Shown here: piece after piece, positions 63,424-64,000 of the stretch
How positions within the stretch are numbered: the first letter of the stretch is position 1
How the letters are laid out: every line of letters starts with the position of its first letter
Assembly (NCBI RefSeq): GCF_004016515.1
Contig: NZ_SACT01000003.1
Coordinates: forward strand, 248,001 to 312,000
Origin: Rubrivivax albus
Lineage (GTDB): Bacteria; Pseudomonadota; Gammaproteobacteria; Burkholderiales; Burkholderiaceae_C
Reading direction: 5' to 3'
DNA length: 64,000 bases
The notes under the pieces: generated by a model
What the model was told of the DNA's origin: nothing
Databases searched by the model: none
The model's input: only the letters and a program-made list of their open reading frames with translations
Program-made: the position numbers and the translations under genes

Positions 63424-64000
63424 TCACCTGCCGCTGAGCGCGTTCAGCTTGCCGTCGATCTCGGCCAGCGCCTTGGCCTTCTCCTCGGCCGACAGCTTGT
63501 CGTCGCCCTGAACCTTGGCACGACTCTTGAAGAGCTCGAGCTGGCGGATCGGGATCAGCTGGTCGTTGTTGCTGTCCCGGAAGCCGCCATAGTTGTAGAT
63601 GACACCCAGGATCTTCTTCTCCTCGGGATCGGTCTTCGCGTAGCCGAGGACGAAGTTCTTGAGCTTGGCCTTGACCGCAGGGTCGAGGTCGGTGCGCCAG
63701 ACGAACGGGTCGCTCGGGATCAGCGGGCTCTTCCAGAGCACCTTGAGCTGGCTGGCCAGTTCTGGCTTGCTGCTCTGCAGCTTGCCGAAGTCTTCGGTGT
63801 TGTTGGTGGCCACGTCCACCTGCCTGGCCAGCACCGCCTGCAGGTTGGCGCCGTGGCTGGCATTGCGGATCGACTTGAACGCGGTGCGGTGATCGACGCC
63901 GTTCTTCGCAAAGACATAGAACGTAGGGACCAGGAAGCCGGACGTCGAGTTCGGATCGCCGATGCTGAAGTTGATGTTCTTCGCGTTCTTCAATACATCA
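63424..64000 (-). CDS. phnD: Phosphonate ABC transporter substrate-binding protein PhnD (N-terminus outside window)
   Basis: An open frame that enters from the right edge, so the start and signal peptide are missing. The visible 191 codons include [34 protein letters not shown] and [13 protein letters not shown], the phosphonate/phosphate-ester-binding pattern of PhnD. The window-limited TTG at 63993 is not a real start because the frame continues upstream. Confidence 0.92.
   Translation of the reverse strand, partial: DVLKNAKNINFSIGDPNSTSGFLVPTFYVFAKNGVDHRTAFKSIRNASHGANLQAVLARQVDVATNNTEDFGKLQSSKPELASQLKVLWKSPLIPSDPFVWRTDLDPAVKAKLKNFVLGYAKTDPEEKKILGVIYNYGGFRDSNNDQLIPIRQLELFKSRAKVQGDDKLSAEEKAKALAEIDGKLNALSGR

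Overview
This 64 kb window is very GC-rich, and ATGA/GTGA stop-start overlaps are common. It looks like a chromosomal segment of a betaproteobacterium of the order Burkholderiales, in the Rubrivivax/Ideonella/Roseateles/Leptothrix neighbourhood. Supporting signs are a PEP-CTERM protein, a glucokinase-RpiR fusion, a MetH lacking its homocysteine domain and preceded by an SAH riboswitch, a Bug/TTT substrate-binding protein, and PobA plus a feruloyl-CoA module. This placement is inferred from gene content and style; no search was run. I saw no rRNA, tRNA, CRISPR array, transposase or phage gene.

Layout. (1) 1-4.6 kb: the 5' part of glgB (minus), then malG and a secreted GH13 amylase (plus). (2) 4.6-8.3 kb: a five-gene c-type cytochrome / cytochrome b561 / two-component operon. 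(3) 8.3-9.1 kb: an UPF0016 Mn exporter behind a yybP-ykoY riboswitch. (4) 9.1-18.4 kb: an envelope/lipid A block. It holds a DUF1992 gene and a TTC38-type TPR gene, a dgkA-pmrB-pmrA-like operon divergent from eptA plus a PAP2 phosphatase, and a GT2 / LAB_N / ArnT-like trio. Three CTTCAG-N5-CTTCAG direct repeats, which look like PmrA boxes, lie in this block. (5) 18.4-35.3 kb: an amidase, then an alpha-glucan utilisation region with malF, malE, a flavin halogenase, a TonB-dependent receptor, a second amylase, a MATE exporter, an RmlD-like protein, glk and a glk-hexR fusion. (6) 35.4-39.8 kb: a PEP-CTERM protein, SAH-riboswitch-controlled metH and a TRIC channel. (7) 39.9-48.1 kb: aromatic-acid catabolism (pobA, a branched-chain-type binding protein, a monooxygenase-fold protein, an M20 peptidase, MarR, feruloyl-CoA synthetase, crotonase, amidohydrolase). 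(8) 48.2-54.8 kb: a lipoprotein cytochrome with a divergent Crp/Fnr regulator, a small membrane protein, an M81 peptidase with a Bug receptor, a GlxA-type regulator and rlmI. (9) 54.9-58.6 kb: an orphan lipoprotein of different base composition, a decayed second xerC 3' end, xerC and DUF484. (10) 58.7-64 kb: dapF and a phosphonate cluster (phnX, FAD oxidoreductase, Fe-ADH, phnE, phnD) running off the right edge.

How the parts fit. The alpha-glucan genes form one pathway: TonB-dependent import, extracytoplasmic amylases, MalEFG uptake, glucokinase and glycogen branching. Candidate HexR operators (TGTAGT-N3-ACTACA type) sit before the second amylase, before glk and before the glk-hexR fusion. 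malG and its amylase lie about 18 kb from malE-malF and on the opposite strand. Flipping the intervening segment would rebuild a contiguous malE-malF-malG-amylase operon, so I infer an inversion. The PmrAB-like system sits in an operon with dgkA, opposite eptA. EptA releases diacylglycerol, which DgkA recycles, and a similar box precedes the lipid A glycosyl-modification trio. I consider this lipid A island and the glucan/HexR circuit the most interesting systems here.
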